Source: Rhizobium brockwellii | GTDB taxonomy: Bacteria > Pseudomonadota > Alphaproteobacteria > Rhizobiales > Rhizobiaceae | Direction of reading: 5' to 3' | NCBI RefSeq assembly: GCF_000769405.2 | Contig: NZ_CP053439.1 | Location: forward strand, 4,515,001-4,579,000 | Length of the DNA stretch: 64,000 bases | Shown: one piece after another, positions 47,436 to 58,615 of the stretch | Layout: the number at the start of each line of letters is the position of its first letter | Position numbering within the stretch: the first letter of the stretch is position 1 | Notes under the pieces: model-generated | Told to the model about the DNA's origin: nothing | Seen by the model: the letters and a program-made list of their open reading frames with translations, nothing else | The model's database searches: none | Program-made: the position numbers and the translations under genes

Positions 47436-48917
47436 TTAGACGCCGCCGATGCAGAGATATTTCATTTCCAGATAGTCGTCGGCGCCGTGCCGCGAGCCTT
47501 CGCGGCCAAGGCCGGATTGCTTGATACCGCCGAAGGGCGCCGTCTCGGATGACATGAGGCCGGTATTGATGCCGATCATGCCGTATTCCAGCGCTTCCGC
47601 CACCCGCCAGACCTTCTTCAGATCGCCGGCGTAGAAATAGGCTGCGAGGCCGAACTCCGTGTCGTTGGCTTGGTTGATGACGTCCTCGACCGTCTCGAAG
47701 CGAAAGAGCGGCGCCACCGGCCCGAAGGTCTCCTCGCGCGCCACCTTCATGCCGCGCGCAACGCCTGTCAGCACCGTCGGCGTGAAGAAGGTGCCGGCGC
47801 CGTCGATGCGCTTGCCGCCGGTCAGCACCTTGGCGCCCTTGGCAAGCGCGTCGCTGACATGGTCCTCCACCTTGGCAAGGCCTTGCTCGTCGATAAGCGG
47901 CCCGATGACGACACCCGGCTTGAAGCCGTCGCCGACCGACATCTCGGCGACCTTGGCGGCAAGCTTGGCGGCGAAGGCGTCATAGACGTTCGACTGGACG
48001 TAGAGGCGGTTGGCACAGACGCAGGTCTGGCCGGCATTGCGGTATTTGGAGGCGATAGCACCCTCGACGGCAGCGTCGAGATCGGCATCGTCGAAGACGA
48101 TGAAGGGGGCGTTGCCGCCGAGCTCAAGGCTCACCTTCTTGATCTGGTCGGCGCACTGCCGCATCAGGATGCGGCCGACCTCCGTCGAGCCGGTGAAGCT
48201 GATCTTGCGCACCTTTTCGTTGCCGCAGAGCTCGCGGCCGATTGCCGGGCCGTCGACCCCGACGATGACGTTGAAGACGCCGGCCGGAATGCCGGCCTGC
48301 TCGGCGAGTACGGCAAGTGCGATCGCCGTCAGCGGCGTCTGTTCGGCGGGCTTCGAGACCACCGTGCAGCCGACGGCAAGCGCCGGAGCGATCTTGCGGG
48401 TGATCATCGCCGCCGGGAAATTCCACGGCGTGATCGTGCCGACGACGCCGACCGGCTGCCTGATGACGATCATCCGTTTATCATCGGAAGGCGCGGGGAT
48501 CGTCTCGCCGTAGATGCGCTTGGCTTCTTCCGCATACCATTCGATATAGGCCGCGGCGTAAAGGATCTCGCCGCGCGCTTCCGGGAACGGCTTGCCCATT
48601 TCGGCGGTCAGGATCGCCGCGAGTTCGTCGGCGTTGGCGACCATTAGGTCGAACCATTTGCGCAGGATCGCGCTGCGCTCCTTGGCCGGGCGGGCCGCCC
48701 AACCCGGCTGGGCTGCATGAGCCGCATCGATCGCCGTCCGCGTCTCGGCCGCGCCCATATCGGGCAGCGAGGCGAGCAGCTCGCCGGTCGCCGGGTTCAG
48801 CACGTCGAAAGTCCGAGTGGCATCTCCTGATGTCCAGACCCCGTCGATATAGCCGGCATCGCGCAGCAGGGGCGAGGAGAAGGGAACGTGCTTGGTCAGT
48901 GCGGTGGTGAAAGCCAT
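47436..48917 (-). CDS. gabD: Succinate-semialdehyde dehydrogenase (NADP)
   Basis: A 494-aa aldehyde dehydrogenase oxidising succinate semialdehyde to succinate in GABA catabolism. The NAD-binding block is TPWNFPAAMITRKIAPALAVG, the catalytic Glu is in VSLELGGNAPFIVFDDADLD, and the nucleophile Cys is in NAGQTCVCANR. The C-terminal MIGINTGLMSSETAPFGGIKQSG is typical of GabD. The start at 48917 follows AAGGAGG. It is the second gene after gabT on the minus strand, with 66 bp between them. Confidence 0.93.
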   Translation of the reverse strand: MAFTTALTKHVPFSSPLLRDAGYIDGVWTSGDATRTFDVLNPATGELLASLPDMGAAETRTAIDAAHAAQPGWAARPAKERSAILRKWFDLMVANADELAAILTAEMGKPFPEARGEILYAAAYIEWYAEEAKRIYGETIPAPSDDKRMIVIRQPVGVVGTITPWNFPAAMITRKIAPALAVGCTVVSKPAEQTPLTAIALAVLAEQAGIPAGVFNVIVGVDGPAIGRELCGNEKVRKISFTGSTEVGRILMRQCADQIKKVSLELGGNAPFIVFDDADLDAAVEGAIASKYRNAGQTCVCANRLYVQSNVYDAFAAKLAAKVAEMSVGDGFKPGVVIGPLIDEQGLAKVEDHVSDALAKGAKVLTGGKRIDGAGTFFTPTVLTGVARGMKVAREETFGPVAPLFRFETVEDVINQANDTEFGLAAYFYAGDLKKVWRVAEALEYGMIGINTGLMSSETAPFGGIKQSGLGREGSRHGADDYLEMKYLCIGGV

Positions 48918-48983
48918 GTCATATCCTCCTTGGGAGTGCGGCCGCCGGTTGCCGGCGGCCATTGAAATCCGGTTCCGGTGCGC

Positions 48984-50264
48984 TTAACTGCCCGCGCTCG
49001 CCTGCAGCATCGAGGCTTCGAGAATATCGAGGGCTTCGCCGAGGACCTCGTCCTGGATGGTAATCGGCGCGAGGAAGCGGATGACGTTTCCGTGGACGCC
49101 GCAGGTGAGCAGGATCAGGCCCTTGTCGAGCGCGATCAGCCGCACCCGGTTGGCGAATTCCGCGCTCGGCAGTCCGGTCGTCCGGTCGTTGAATTCGACG
49201 GCATTCATGAAGCCCGGCCCGCGGATATCGACGATCTCGGGCACCGTCTCGCGCAACGATTCGAGCCGCTGCTTCAGCCGTCCGCCAAGCTGGTTGGCCC
49301 GGTTGCAGAGATCCTCATCGACAATGACGTCGAGCACGGCATGGGCGGCTGCGATACCGAGCGGATTGCCGCCATAGGTGCCGCCGAGCCCGCCCGGTCC
49401 CGGCGCATCCATGATTTCGGCGCGGCCGGTGACGGCGGCGAGCGGAAAGCCGCCGGCCAGGCTCTTTGCCATCGTCGTCAGGTCGGGCGCCACCTCGTGA
49501 TGATCCATCGCGAACATCCTGCCGGTGCGGGCAAAACCGGTCTGCACCTCGTCGGCAATCAGCAGGATGCCGTGTTGGTCGCAGAGCTCGCGCAGCGCCT
49601 TCATGAAGGCGACGGGTGCGGAGTAGAAGCCACCTTCCCCCTGTACCGGCTCGATGATGATGGCGGCGACGCGTTGCGGATCAACATCGGCGGCGAAGAG
49701 CTTTTTCAGTGCCGCCAGCGACTGATCGGCGGTGACGCCGTGCAGCTCGACCGGGAAGGGAATATGGAACACGTCGCCAGGCATGGCGCCGAAGCCGACC
49801 TTGTAGGGCACGACCTTGCCGGTCAGCGCCATGCCCATGAAGGTGCGGCCATGGAAGCCGCCGCCAAAGGCGATGACGGCCGAGCGGCCGGTGGCGGCAC
49901 GCGCGATCTTGACGGCGTTCTCAACCGCTTCGGCGCCCGTCGTGACGAAGATCGTCTTCTTCTCGAAATCACCAGGCAGCAGCGCGTTCAGCCGTTCGGC
50001 AAGGTGTACGTAGCTCTCATAGGGAACCACTTGATGGCAGGTATGGGTGAAGCGGTCGAGCTGGTCCTTGACCGCTGCGATGACCCGAGGATGGCGGTGG
50101 CCGGTATTGAGAACGGCGATGCCGGCGGCGAAATCGATGTAACGGCGGCCCTCCTTGTCCCAGATCTCGGCATTCTCTGCGCGATCCGCATAAATCTGGG
50201 TCGTCATGCCGACGCCGCGTGAAATAGCGGCGTTCTTCCGGTCCGTAAGGCTTATCGCGTTCAT
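48984..50264 (-). CDS. gabT: 4-aminobutyrate aminotransferase
   Basis: A 426-aa PLP-dependent class III aminotransferase transferring the amino group of GABA to 2-oxoglutarate. PLP-site landmarks are TGAEAVENAVKIARAATGR, GGFHGRTFMGMALTG, IIEPVQGEGGF, LLIADEVQTGFARTG and the Lys in TTMAKSLAGGFPLAAV. GGAGGAG precedes the ATG at 50264. It is divergent from a MerR-XRE-cupin regulator, which is probably its activator or repressor. Confidence 0.93.
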   Translation of the reverse strand: MNAISLTDRKNAAISRGVGMTTQIYADRAENAEIWDKEGRRYIDFAAGIAVLNTGHRHPRVIAAVKDQLDRFTHTCHQVVPYESYVHLAERLNALLPGDFEKKTIFVTTGAEAVENAVKIARAATGRSAVIAFGGGFHGRTFMGMALTGKVVPYKVGFGAMPGDVFHIPFPVELHGVTADQSLAALKKLFAADVDPQRVAAIIIEPVQGEGGFYSAPVAFMKALRELCDQHGILLIADEVQTGFARTGRMFAMDHHEVAPDLTTMAKSLAGGFPLAAVTGRAEIMDAPGPGGLGGTYGGNPLGIAAAHAVLDVIVDEDLCNRANQLGGRLKQRLESLRETVPEIVDIRGPGFMNAVEFNDRTTGLPSAEFANRVRLIALDKGLILLTCGVHGNVIRFLAPITIQDEVLGEALDILEASMLQASAGS

Positions 50265-50300
50265 CGATGGCTCCTCCGCTGAAAAGGGTTGAAAACTATC

Positions 50301-50352
50301 TTGTATATTTTCTGCAAGATGCATACAAAACACCTACATTTTTCCTGCAAGA
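50301..50352. promoter_or_regulatory. Direct repeat CTGCAAGA and inverted TTGTAT in the gabT control region
   Basis: CTGCAAGA occurs at 50312-50319 and again at 50345-50352, exactly 33 bp apart (about three helix turns). The first copy lies within TTGTAT-N16-ATACAA (50301-50328). The 168-bp gap between gabT and the regulator gene holds nothing else recognisable. This is a good candidate for cooperative regulator binding. Confidence 0.55.
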
Positions 50353-50432
50353 AAACAAGCGGCATTTTTTGCTTCAAACATCACGTTTTTTGATGAAAGC
50401 TTTAGGGCGATTGGAATCAGGGATATTGGCGT

Positions 50433-51242
50433 ATGAACGATAACGGGCGTGTGCGCTACAAGGTGGCGGAAGCCGCGCGGCTGGCGGGCGTGTCGGCCTC
50501 GACGCTGCGCCTCTGGGAAAGCCAGGGCTTGGTGGTTCCCGGCCGTTCGGAAACCGGCCATCGGCAATACAGCGCCGACGATGTGGCGCGGCTAAAGCGC
50601 ATTTCCTGGTATCGTGTCGAGCGGGGCCTTAATCCCGCAGCAATTCGCGAGGCGCTGGAGAGCGAGGAGCCTTCCGCCGATGGCGCCGAGGCAAGCCAGG
50701 ACTCCGGCCTCGGCCGCAAGCTGCGCAGCCTGCGCCATGCGAGCGGCAAGACGCTCGATCAGGTGGCCGGCGACATCGGCGTCACCTCGTCGACGCTCTC
50801 GACGCTGGAGCGCACCTCACAGGGCGTCAGTTTCAAGACGCTGCATGATCTTGCCGAATATTACGGCACCACCGTCTCCCGCCTTTCCGGCGAAGAAAGT
50901 GGGGACGTGCCGGTGCTGGTGCGCGCCGGCGAATGGCGCAAGTGGCCGGAAACAACGCCGGGTGTCACGGTGCAGCTCCTTGCCGAAGGCCGCAGGATGA
51001 TGGACTGCCATCGTTTCGTGCTGGCGCCGGGCGCTGCCAGCGAAGGCGCCTATCGCCACGAGGGCGAGGAATTCATGCATGTTCTGTCCGGCCGGCTCGA
51101 ACTGGTGCTCGACGGCGATCAGTTCTTCGATCTCGGGCCTGGCGATTCACTCTATTTCGAAAGCCGCCGCGACCATTCCTGGCGCAACCGCCATGATGGC
51201 GAAACCGTGCTTCTCTGGATCAATACGCCGCCGACATTCTGA
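50433..51242 (+). CDS. Two-HTH regulator: MerR-type plus XRE-type plus cupin, 269 aa
   Basis: Residues 8-65 form a MerR-type winged HTH (KVAEAARLAGVSASTLRLWESQGLVVPGRSETGHRQYS). Residues 90-150 form an XRE-type HTH (KLRSLRHASGKTLDQVAGDIGVTSSTLSTLE). Residues 185-265 form a cupin (RHEGEEFMHVLSGRLELVLDGDQFFDLGPGDSLYF), which probably senses a small metabolite. XRE-cupin proteins such as PuuR control amine catabolism; the added MerR domain is unusual. Divergent position beside gabT suggests control of GABA or related amine use. Confidence 0.9.
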   Translation: MNDNGRVRYKVAEAARLAGVSASTLRLWESQGLVVPGRSETGHRQYSADDVARLKRISWYRVERGLNPAAIREALESEEPSADGAEASQDSGLGRKLRSLRHASGKTLDQVAGDIGVTSSTLSTLERTSQGVSFKTLHDLAEYYGTTVSRLSGEESGDVPVLVRAGEWRKWPETTPGVTVQLLAEGRRMMDCHRFVLAPGAASEGAYRHEGEEFMHVLSGRLELVLDGDQFFDLGPGDSLYFESRRDHSWRNRHDGETVLLWINTPPTF

Positions 51243-51272
51243 ACGGCTAACACGATGCGGAGACTAAAAGAG

Positions 51273-51475
51273 GGAGAGCGTCCTTTGTGCGTCCAAGAGG
51301 AAGCACGGCGCTCCAGCGGCAGGAAAGCGGTTTCGCATTCTGCGGCTTTGCGCTATAGCGCTGCTGCATAATTCCTGAAATCGGAATCGATTTAAGGATA
51401 AAATTATGCAGCCATTCAAAGTGCTACAGTGTCCTTTGCGGCTCTCGAAAAGGCGCGCGGCGCTGTAGGGGATGC
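51273..51475. repeat. Mosaic repeat cluster upstream of rnd
   Basis: Three palindromic modules. The first, at 51273-51313, contains GAGCGTCCTTTGTGCGTCC and a complementary GAAGCACGGCGCTCC. The second, near 51356-51415, is CTGCATAATTCC...AAAATTATGCAG. The third, at 51419-51470, is CTACAGTGTCCTTTG...GCGCGGCGCTGTAG. Modules two and three repeat the element at 31677-31795 in the opposite direction. This fills the whole gap before the ribonuclease gene. Confidence 0.8.
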
Positions 51476-51496
51476 ATTCGAACGAAAGATAGTCTC

Positions 51497-52123
51497 ATGG
51501 CGGCGACCATACGTTATCACGAAGCCGATATTTCCGCGGCCGATGCCGCTCGCTACACCGGCGCGATTGCAATCGACACCGAAACGCTCGGCCTGGTGCC
51601 GCGCCGCGATCGGCTCTGCGTCGTCCAGCTTTCGCCGGGTGACGGCACCGCCGATATCATCCGGATCGCCGCCGGTCAGAAAGAGGCGCCCAATCTCATC
51701 GCCCTGCTCGAAGACCCCACCCATCAGAAGATCTTTCATTACGGCCGCTTCGATATTGCCGTGCTCTTCCATACCTTCGGTGTCACGACGACCCGGGTTT
51801 TCTGCACCAAGATCGCCTCGCGCCTGATCCGCACTTATACGGATCGCCACGGCCTCAAGGATAATCTCAAGGAGATGCTCGACGTCGACGTCTCCAAGGC
51901 CCAGCAATCTTCCGATTGGGCGGCCGAGACGCTGTCTCCGGCCCAGCTCGAATATGCCGCCTCCGACGTGCTTTATCTGCATGCGTTGCGCGATAAGCTG
52001 ACGGAACGGCTGATCCGCGACGGCCGCTACGATCATGCGACGGCCTGCTTCGAATTCCTGCCGACCCGCGCCAAGCTCGACCTGCTCGGCTGGGAAGATG
52101 CCGATATCTTCGCTCATAGCTGA
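51497..52123 (+). CDS. rnd: Ribonuclease D-like 3'-5' exonuclease, short form
   Basis: A 208-aa protein consisting only of the DEDD exonuclease domain. Exo I is AIDTETLGLVPRRDR, Exo II HYGRFDIAVLFHTF and Exo III YAASDVLYLHALRDKL (DEDDy type). E. coli RNase D has an extra HRDC region and about 375 aa; this protein lacks it. The short form is common in alphaproteobacteria and probably trims tRNA or other small RNA 3' ends. It follows a mosaic repeat cluster with a modest ribosome site. Confidence 0.88.
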   Translation: MAATIRYHEADISAADAARYTGAIAIDTETLGLVPRRDRLCVVQLSPGDGTADIIRIAAGQKEAPNLIALLEDPTHQKIFHYGRFDIAVLFHTFGVTTTRVFCTKIASRLIRTYTDRHGLKDNLKEMLDVDVSKAQQSSDWAAETLSPAQLEYAASDVLYLHALRDKLTERLIRDGRYDHATACFEFLPTRAKLDLLGWEDADIFAHS

Positions 52124-52353
52124 GCGAATTGCCTTCATTCTGCGCTTGTTAATAGCCGCGCGGCAGGCTTGCCCGCGGCCGTTAGCGATTCATTAACGCC
52201 TGTTTATTAATATTCCTGTTAATTTTTATGCATTCGATGACGCCGGAACTGCGTCATGCGGACAGGAGGATCTGCTGGGATGCAAGGGGACCGGATGAGC
52301 GCGGTCCTTTTCTAGAGCCTGCTTTCATCGTCACTTTACGAAAGGAGCATGCC

Positions 52354-53913
52354 ATGTTGACTCCCGTTCGTGCAGCGTCCAATGCAAGCTTTTCGTCCCA
52401 GGGTCAGACAGCGGCGATCGTCGCCAGTGGTCTCGGCCAATCGGTGGTTGCCCCCGCGCCTGTCAACGCCGTCGAAGCCGCCGACCTCAATTCCGCCATT
52501 GCCGGCAAGCTCAATATTCTGCTTCTTGCGGCGCGCGAACGCATGGTCGAAGCCCTTTTCGATGTCATCGACGCGGCAGGCCACTCGCTCTCGCTGGATC
52601 GTGGCGAGGACGAGAGCAATCTTGCCTTCGCCTCCCGGCTGGCCGATGCCATCCGGCGGCTGCCAACGGCCAGGATCGATGAGGTCGAGCGCCAGCTCAC
52701 CGAGCAGGGGCATAGCGTGCCGCTCCGGACGATCGCCGAGGCTCTGAAGAACCCGGCAGGCCCTGAAGCCGCTCGCATCGTCGCCTATCTGGAAATCGTC
52801 CGCTACAAGGATCGCGACCTCGCCGCCCGCGCCGTCGTCCGCTCCTATGGCCAGAACGATGCATCGCCGATGCGCGCCGAAGCTCGCCCCGAGATCCGGC
52901 TGCCCGAGATAAAACTGCATGAGGACAGCCTGCCTGCCGCCATGCGTCAGCCGGCAGATACGGCGTCCGCGTCAGCCGATTCGCTGATCGAGGCCGCAGC
53001 TCTGGCGACCACCGAGGAAGCGGTCATCGCCGAAGCCGTGGAAGCTGCCGATCCGGAAGCGCTGAAGGCTGAGAATCGGGCTCAATCCGTCCCGGCTATG
53101 GCAAGGGAGATCGCCCCGGAAATATCTGCGTCGCAGGAGATCGAAGCCGGGCAACCGTTGCCGACGGAAGCCGCAGCGGCCGACGATACGCAGGAAACGC
53201 CGGAGCCACCTGCCATCCAAACCAGCGCGATGTCGGAAAAGGTTGATCCTGTCATTCCCAGGAACTGGGCAGGAATTGTCGCCTCCATGACCGAAGAAGT
53301 CTCCGAGATGATCGCCACCATCATCCGCGAGCAGGACATCGAAACCGTGCTGGAGGATGTTCCCGTGGAGGCGGCAGTGGAGATCGACACCATCCTCGAC
53401 GACGCCGTCATCAGCGATGCGACCGAGACCTTGACCAGGCAGCCGGTCGAATTCACGGCACCCGATCCCCGCCAATCAGCAGCACTCCGCCCACCGCAGA
53501 TGGATGAGGCCGCGGCGGTGGCAGCCCGTCAGCCGAAAGAAATCTCCGCGCAACCGCAGATGATGCCGATACCCGGGACGGCCGAGGCTTCCTATCTGCC
53601 GCTGGCGGCAAGGATGCCGGAGGGATTTCCCTATAACCAGCTGCCCTACCAATTCGCCAAGGATACGCCGTCGAACGAAAAGGCGGGCGAAACGCACCAC
53701 CAGCATCAGCACCAGCGCGACGATGGGTCCGAGGATCAGCAACAGGCACAGTCCGGTGGCGAGGATGCCGAGGCCGACGCTGAAGAAACGGCCGCCGCAC
53801 CCGAGCGCAGGACGCCGAGGATGATTGATGCCGAACCGTCGGCCTATCAGCCAGGTCGCCCGGACGATGACCCGGTCTACGCGCTCTATCAGCGCATGGT
53901 CGGTTGGGAATAA
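52354..53913 (+). CDS. Acidic low-complexity hypothetical protein, 519 aa
   Basis: The first 170 residues are helical and may form a folded domain (ERMVEALFDVIDAAGHSLSL, DAIRRLPTARIDEVERQLTE). The rest is disordered and rich in Ala, Glu, Pro and Gln, with a His/Gln stretch (HHQHQHQRDDG) near residue 450 and an ordered-looking tail (DDDPVYALYQRMVGWE). No signal peptide is seen. I do not recognise a family. AAAGGAG before ATG 52354 fixes the start; an upstream ATG at 52228 lacks one. The 230-bp gap before it holds no gene. It converges with rpsA over a shared terminator. Confidence 0.72.
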   Translation: MLTPVRAASNASFSSQGQTAAIVASGLGQSVVAPAPVNAVEAADLNSAIAGKLNILLLAARERMVEALFDVIDAAGHSLSLDRGEDESNLAFASRLADAIRRLPTARIDEVERQLTEQGHSVPLRTIAEALKNPAGPEAARIVAYLEIVRYKDRDLAARAVVRSYGQNDASPMRAEARPEIRLPEIKLHEDSLPAAMRQPADTASASADSLIEAAALATTEEAVIAEAVEAADPEALKAENRAQSVPAMAREIAPEISASQEIEAGQPLPTEAAAADDTQETPEPPAIQTSAMSEKVDPVIPRNWAGIVASMTEEVSEMIATIIREQDIETVLEDVPVEAAVEIDTILDDAVISDATETLTRQPVEFTAPDPRQSAALRPPQMDEAAAVAARQPKEISAQPQMMPIPGTAEASYLPLAARMPEGFPYNQLPYQFAKDTPSNEKAGETHHQHQHQRDDGSEDQQQAQSGGEDAEADAEETAAAPERRTPRMIDAEPSAYQPGRPDDDPVYALYQRMVGWE

Positions 53914-53933
53914 CATTTTCATCGCCTGAAAAT

Positions 53934-53967
53934 GAAGAACCCGCCGGATCGCTCCGGCGGGTTCTTC
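53934..53967. terminator. Bidirectional terminator between the 519-aa gene and rpsA
   Basis: GAAGAACCCGCCGGA-TCGC-TCCGGCGGGTTCTTC, a perfect 15-bp stem with a 4-nt loop. Complementary A/T ends let it work in both directions. It lies between the convergent stops at 53913 and 53990. Confidence 0.9.
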
Positions 53968-53989
53968 AATTCAAAGGTGGATGCGAGGC

Positions 53990-55693
53990 TTATTCGCCGC
54001 CGCGGTTCTTCAGGGCTGCGCCCAGGATGTCGCCGAGCGAAGCGCCGCTGTCGGACGAACCGAACTGGGCAACGGCTTCCTTCTCTTCCGCAATCTCCAG
54101 AGCCTTGATGGACAGCATGATCTTGCGGTCCTTCTTGGAGAAGTTGGTGACGCGGGCGTCGAAGACCTGGCCGACCGAGAAGCGCTCAGGGCGCTGCTCG
54201 TCGCGGTCGCGAGCGAGATCGGCGCGACGGATGAAGGAAGTGATGTCTTCGTGGTTGACGAGCTTCACTTCGACACCGCCGTCGTTGACCGCGATGACTT
54301 CGCAGGAAACGACTGCATTCTTGCGCAGGTCGCCGGAAGCAGCGGCGTCGCCGACTGCATCCTTGCCGAGCTGCTTGATGCCGAGCGAGATGCGTTCCTT
54401 CTCGACATCGACGTCGAGAACGACGGCCTTGACGACGTCACCCTTGTTGAACTCTTCGATGACCTGTTCGCCCGGACGGTTCCAGTCGAGGTCGGAGAGG
54501 TGCACCATGCCGTCGACATCGCCGTCGAGACCGATGAACAGGCCGAATTCGGTCTTGTTCTTGACTTCGCCTTCGACTTCAGTGCCGGCCGGATGGCTGC
54601 GGGCGAATGCTGCCCACGGGTTTTCCAGCGTCTGCTTGAGGCCGAGCGAAATACGGCGCTTCGACGGGTCGACTTCGAGAACGACGACTTCGACTTCCTG
54701 GCTCGTGGACAGGATCTTGCCGGGGTGAACGTTCTTCTTGGTCCAGGACATTTCCGAGATGTGGATCAGGCCTTCGATGCCCGGCTCCAGCTCGACGAAT
54801 GCACCGTAGTCGGTGATGTTCGTGACGGTACCGGAAATCTTCTTGCCTTCCGGATACTTGGCCTGGATCCCATCCCACGGATCGCTCTCGAGCTGCTTCA
54901 TGCCGAGCGAGATACGGTGGGTTTCCTGGTTGATGCGGATGATCTGAACCTTGACCTGCTGGCCGATGTTCAGGATTTCCGACGGATGGTTCACACGGCG
55001 CCATGCCATGTCGGTGACGTGCAGCAGGCCGTCGATGCCGCCGAGGTCAACGAACGCACCGTAATCGGTGATGTTCTTGACGACGCCGTCAACAACCTGG
55101 CCTTCTTCGAGGTTCTGAACGATTTCAGAACGCTGCTCGGCACGGGATTCTTCCAGAACCGTACGGCGCGAAACCACGATGTTGCCGCGGCGCTTGTCCA
55201 TCTTGAGGATTTCGAAGGGCTGCGGATTGTGCATCAGCGGGGTTACGTCGCGGATCGGGCGAATATCGACCTGAGAACGCGGCAGGAAGGCGATCGCACC
55301 GTCGAGGTCGACCGTGAAGCCGCCCTTGACCTGGTTGAAGATCACGCCTTCGACGCGCTCGCCAGCTTCGAACTTGGCTTCGAGCTTGACCCAGCTTTCT
55401 TCGCGGCGAGCCTTCTCGCGCGACAGAACGGCTTCGCCAAGCGCGTTTTCGATGCGCTCGACATAAACTTCGACTTCGTCGCCGACCTTCAACAGGCCGT
55501 CCTTGGCGCGCGCGCCGAATTCCTTGAGCGCGATGCGGCCTTCAACCTTCAGGCCGACGTCGACAACGGCGACGTCCTTCTCGATGCCCGTGACGATGCC
55601 CTTGGTGACATAGCCTTCGGCCAAGTCGTTCTTGGCAAAGGACTCTTCGAGAAGAGCCGCGAAATCCTCGCGGGAGGGGGTAGCTACTGACAT
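53990..55693 (-). CDS. rpsA: 30S ribosomal protein S1
   Basis: A 567-aa RNA-binding protein with six S1 motifs that helps the 30S subunit to engage mRNA. Repeats include VTGIEKDVAVVDVGLKVEGR, VVKNITDYGAFVDLGGIDGLLH, VTNITDYGAFVELEPGIEGLIH and VKNKTEFGLFIGLDGDVDGM. The start MSVATPSREDFAALLEE at 55693 follows CAGGAG. Downstream of cmk and aroA on the same strand, it forms the standard aroA-cmk-rpsA group. An upstream in-frame ATG at 55729 is not preferred. Confidence 0.97.
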   Translation of the reverse strand: MSVATPSREDFAALLEESFAKNDLAEGYVTKGIVTGIEKDVAVVDVGLKVEGRIALKEFGARAKDGLLKVGDEVEVYVERIENALGEAVLSREKARREESWVKLEAKFEAGERVEGVIFNQVKGGFTVDLDGAIAFLPRSQVDIRPIRDVTPLMHNPQPFEILKMDKRRGNIVVSRRTVLEESRAEQRSEIVQNLEEGQVVDGVVKNITDYGAFVDLGGIDGLLHVTDMAWRRVNHPSEILNIGQQVKVQIIRINQETHRISLGMKQLESDPWDGIQAKYPEGKKISGTVTNITDYGAFVELEPGIEGLIHISEMSWTKKNVHPGKILSTSQEVEVVVLEVDPSKRRISLGLKQTLENPWAAFARSHPAGTEVEGEVKNKTEFGLFIGLDGDVDGMVHLSDLDWNRPGEQVIEEFNKGDVVKAVVLDVDVEKERISLGIKQLGKDAVGDAAASGDLRKNAVVSCEVIAVNDGGVEVKLVNHEDITSFIRRADLARDRDEQRPERFSVGQVFDARVTNFSKKDRKIMLSIKALEIAEEKEAVAQFGSSDSGASLGDILGAALKNRGGE

Positions 55694-55869
55694 AAAATCT
55701 CCTGCGTGTCCTGAAACGGAAGCGGACACGTATGCGCCGGTTGGTTTGCGTTGAACGGGCCTGAACCCAGTCCGCCCTCTTTTATGAAGGCAATCCGGCG
55801 CTTGGACGGAATTTCAGGCTTGCTGTATTAGAAGCGATCCATGCTCAGAGCACGCAAAATCGCTTGAAT

Positions 55870-56517
55870 TTAGGCATTTCGGCTCAAGACCGCATCGATG
55901 ATCGATTGAGCAGCTTGAAACGCGGCCTCTATACTCATTTCCGACGTATCAAGCAAGTGCGCATCATCAGCTGGTTTCAAAGGGCTGTCAGCCCGTCCCA
56001 TGTCGCGTTCGTCGCGCCGCTTGACGTCCTCGAAGATCGCATCGAAATCCGCCGCAGTACCCTTGCCGAGGATCTCTTCATAACGGCGTCTTGCGCGGAC
56101 TTCCGGCGACGCCGTTACATAGAATTTCACCGCCGCTTCCGGACAGACGACCGTGCCGATATCGCGCCCGTCGAGCACGGTTCCCGGCGCTTTCGTCGAA
56201 AACCGCCGTTGCGCTTCGACCAGAGCCCGGCGCACCGCCGGCATGACGGCAATCTTCGAGGCGGCTTCGCCGATCTCATGTTTGGAAAGTATATCGCGAT
56301 CCAATCCAGCGAGTTCAACCTCTCTTGCGATCTTTCCCGCCACCGCCTCGTCGTTGAGTGGCAGGCCGGCATCGAGCAGCGCCTTGGCCGTGGCGCGATA
56401 GGTCAACCCGGTATCCAGATGATGGAAGCCGTAGCGCTCTGCGATGAGGCGCGAGAGCGTGCCCTTGCCGGCTGCTGCCGGGCCATCGATGGCGATGGTG
56501 AAGGTCTCGTTCGTCAT
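55870..56517 (-). CDS. cmk: Cytidylate kinase
   Basis: A 215-aa nucleoside monophosphate kinase phosphorylating CMP/dCMP. The P loop is [64 protein letters not shown] is diagnostic of Cmk. Length is normal. The gene lies 69 bp after aroA and 176 bp before rpsA on the minus strand. Confidence 0.96.
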   Translation of the reverse strand: MTNETFTIAIDGPAAAGKGTLSRLIAERYGFHHLDTGLTYRATAKALLDAGLPLNDEAVAGKIAREVELAGLDRDILSKHEIGEAASKIAVMPAVRRALVEAQRRFSTKAPGTVLDGRDIGTVVCPEAAVKFYVTASPEVRARRRYEEILGKGTAADFDAIFEDVKRRDERDMGRADSPLKPADDAHLLDTSEMSIEAAFQAAQSIIDAVLSRNA

Positions 56518-56586
56518 GTGATCAATCCTGCGACAGCGCGCCGAAACGGCAAATGAGTTTGGCTTCGGGGAATGGTGGCTGGCACA

Positions 56587-57969
<1,383 letters not shown>

Positions 57970-58221
57970 CTATTTTCGCCGCAAGACGGGCTTGGCCGGG
58001 CGCAATTCCCGTCCGCTTCTGCAGCTGTTGCGGCTCGTTAACATAAACGCACCGGGCGGTCATCTGTCGGCTTGCCAAAAACCCCGCGCTCCGATCGCAA
58101 AGTTTGGCTTTGACATGGGAAGCCACAGCGATTAAGGGGACCGGCTTATAAATTCCGATGGAACGCCGGCTTGGTCGGCATTTGCCGAATCTCGCATTCG
58201 GTCATTCACACGAGGCTTATA

Positions 58222-58605
58222 GTGGCGAAAGCGGAACTTGGAACCAAGCGTACCGATCCGGAAACCGGCAAGAAGTTTTATGATCTGAACCGGGATCCGA
58301 TCGTCTCTCCTTATACCGGCAAGTCCTACCCTCTGTCCTTCTTCGAAGAAACCTCGGCGATCGCCGAAGTTGCCGAGGAAGACGAGGTCGCGGAAGTCGA
58401 TACTGAAAACACCGAAGTCGAACTGGTTTCGCTGGAAGATGCCGATGACGCCGCCGGCGGCGACGACATCCCCGATATCGGCGATGACGATGTCGAAATC
58501 GAAGGCGATGACGACGACGATACCTTCCTCACACCCGACGAAGATGACGATGATGACGACATGAGCGATATCATCGGCGTGACCGGCGACGAAGACGAAG
58601 TCTGA
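58222..58605 (+). CDS. TIGR02300 family protein, acidic, 127 aa
   Basis: The conserved N-terminal 45 residues read AELGTKRTDPETGKKFYDLN then DPIVSPYTGKSYPLSFFEE, which marks the alphaproteobacterial TIGR02300 family (FYDLNRDP and the SPYTG motif suggest a zinc-ribbon-like remnant). The C-terminal 80 residues are a highly acidic tail with long Asp runs. GTG is the start, with GAGG ahead, giving the usual VAKAELG beginning. Function is unknown. It is divergent from aroA and ends in a good terminator. Confidence 0.88.
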   Translation: MAKAELGTKRTDPETGKKFYDLNRDPIVSPYTGKSYPLSFFEETSAIAEVAEEDEVAEVDTENTEVELVSLEDADDAAGGDDIPDIGDDDVEIEGDDDDDTFLTPDEDDDDDDMSDIIGVTGDEDEV

Positions 58606-58615
58606 GACCGCATTT

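Noticed and set aside
53981..55690. A 569-codon open frame on the plus strand
   Set aside because: It is the exact mirror of rpsA, whose six S1 repeats are unmistakable. The long opposite frame comes from biased codon use in a highly expressed gene.
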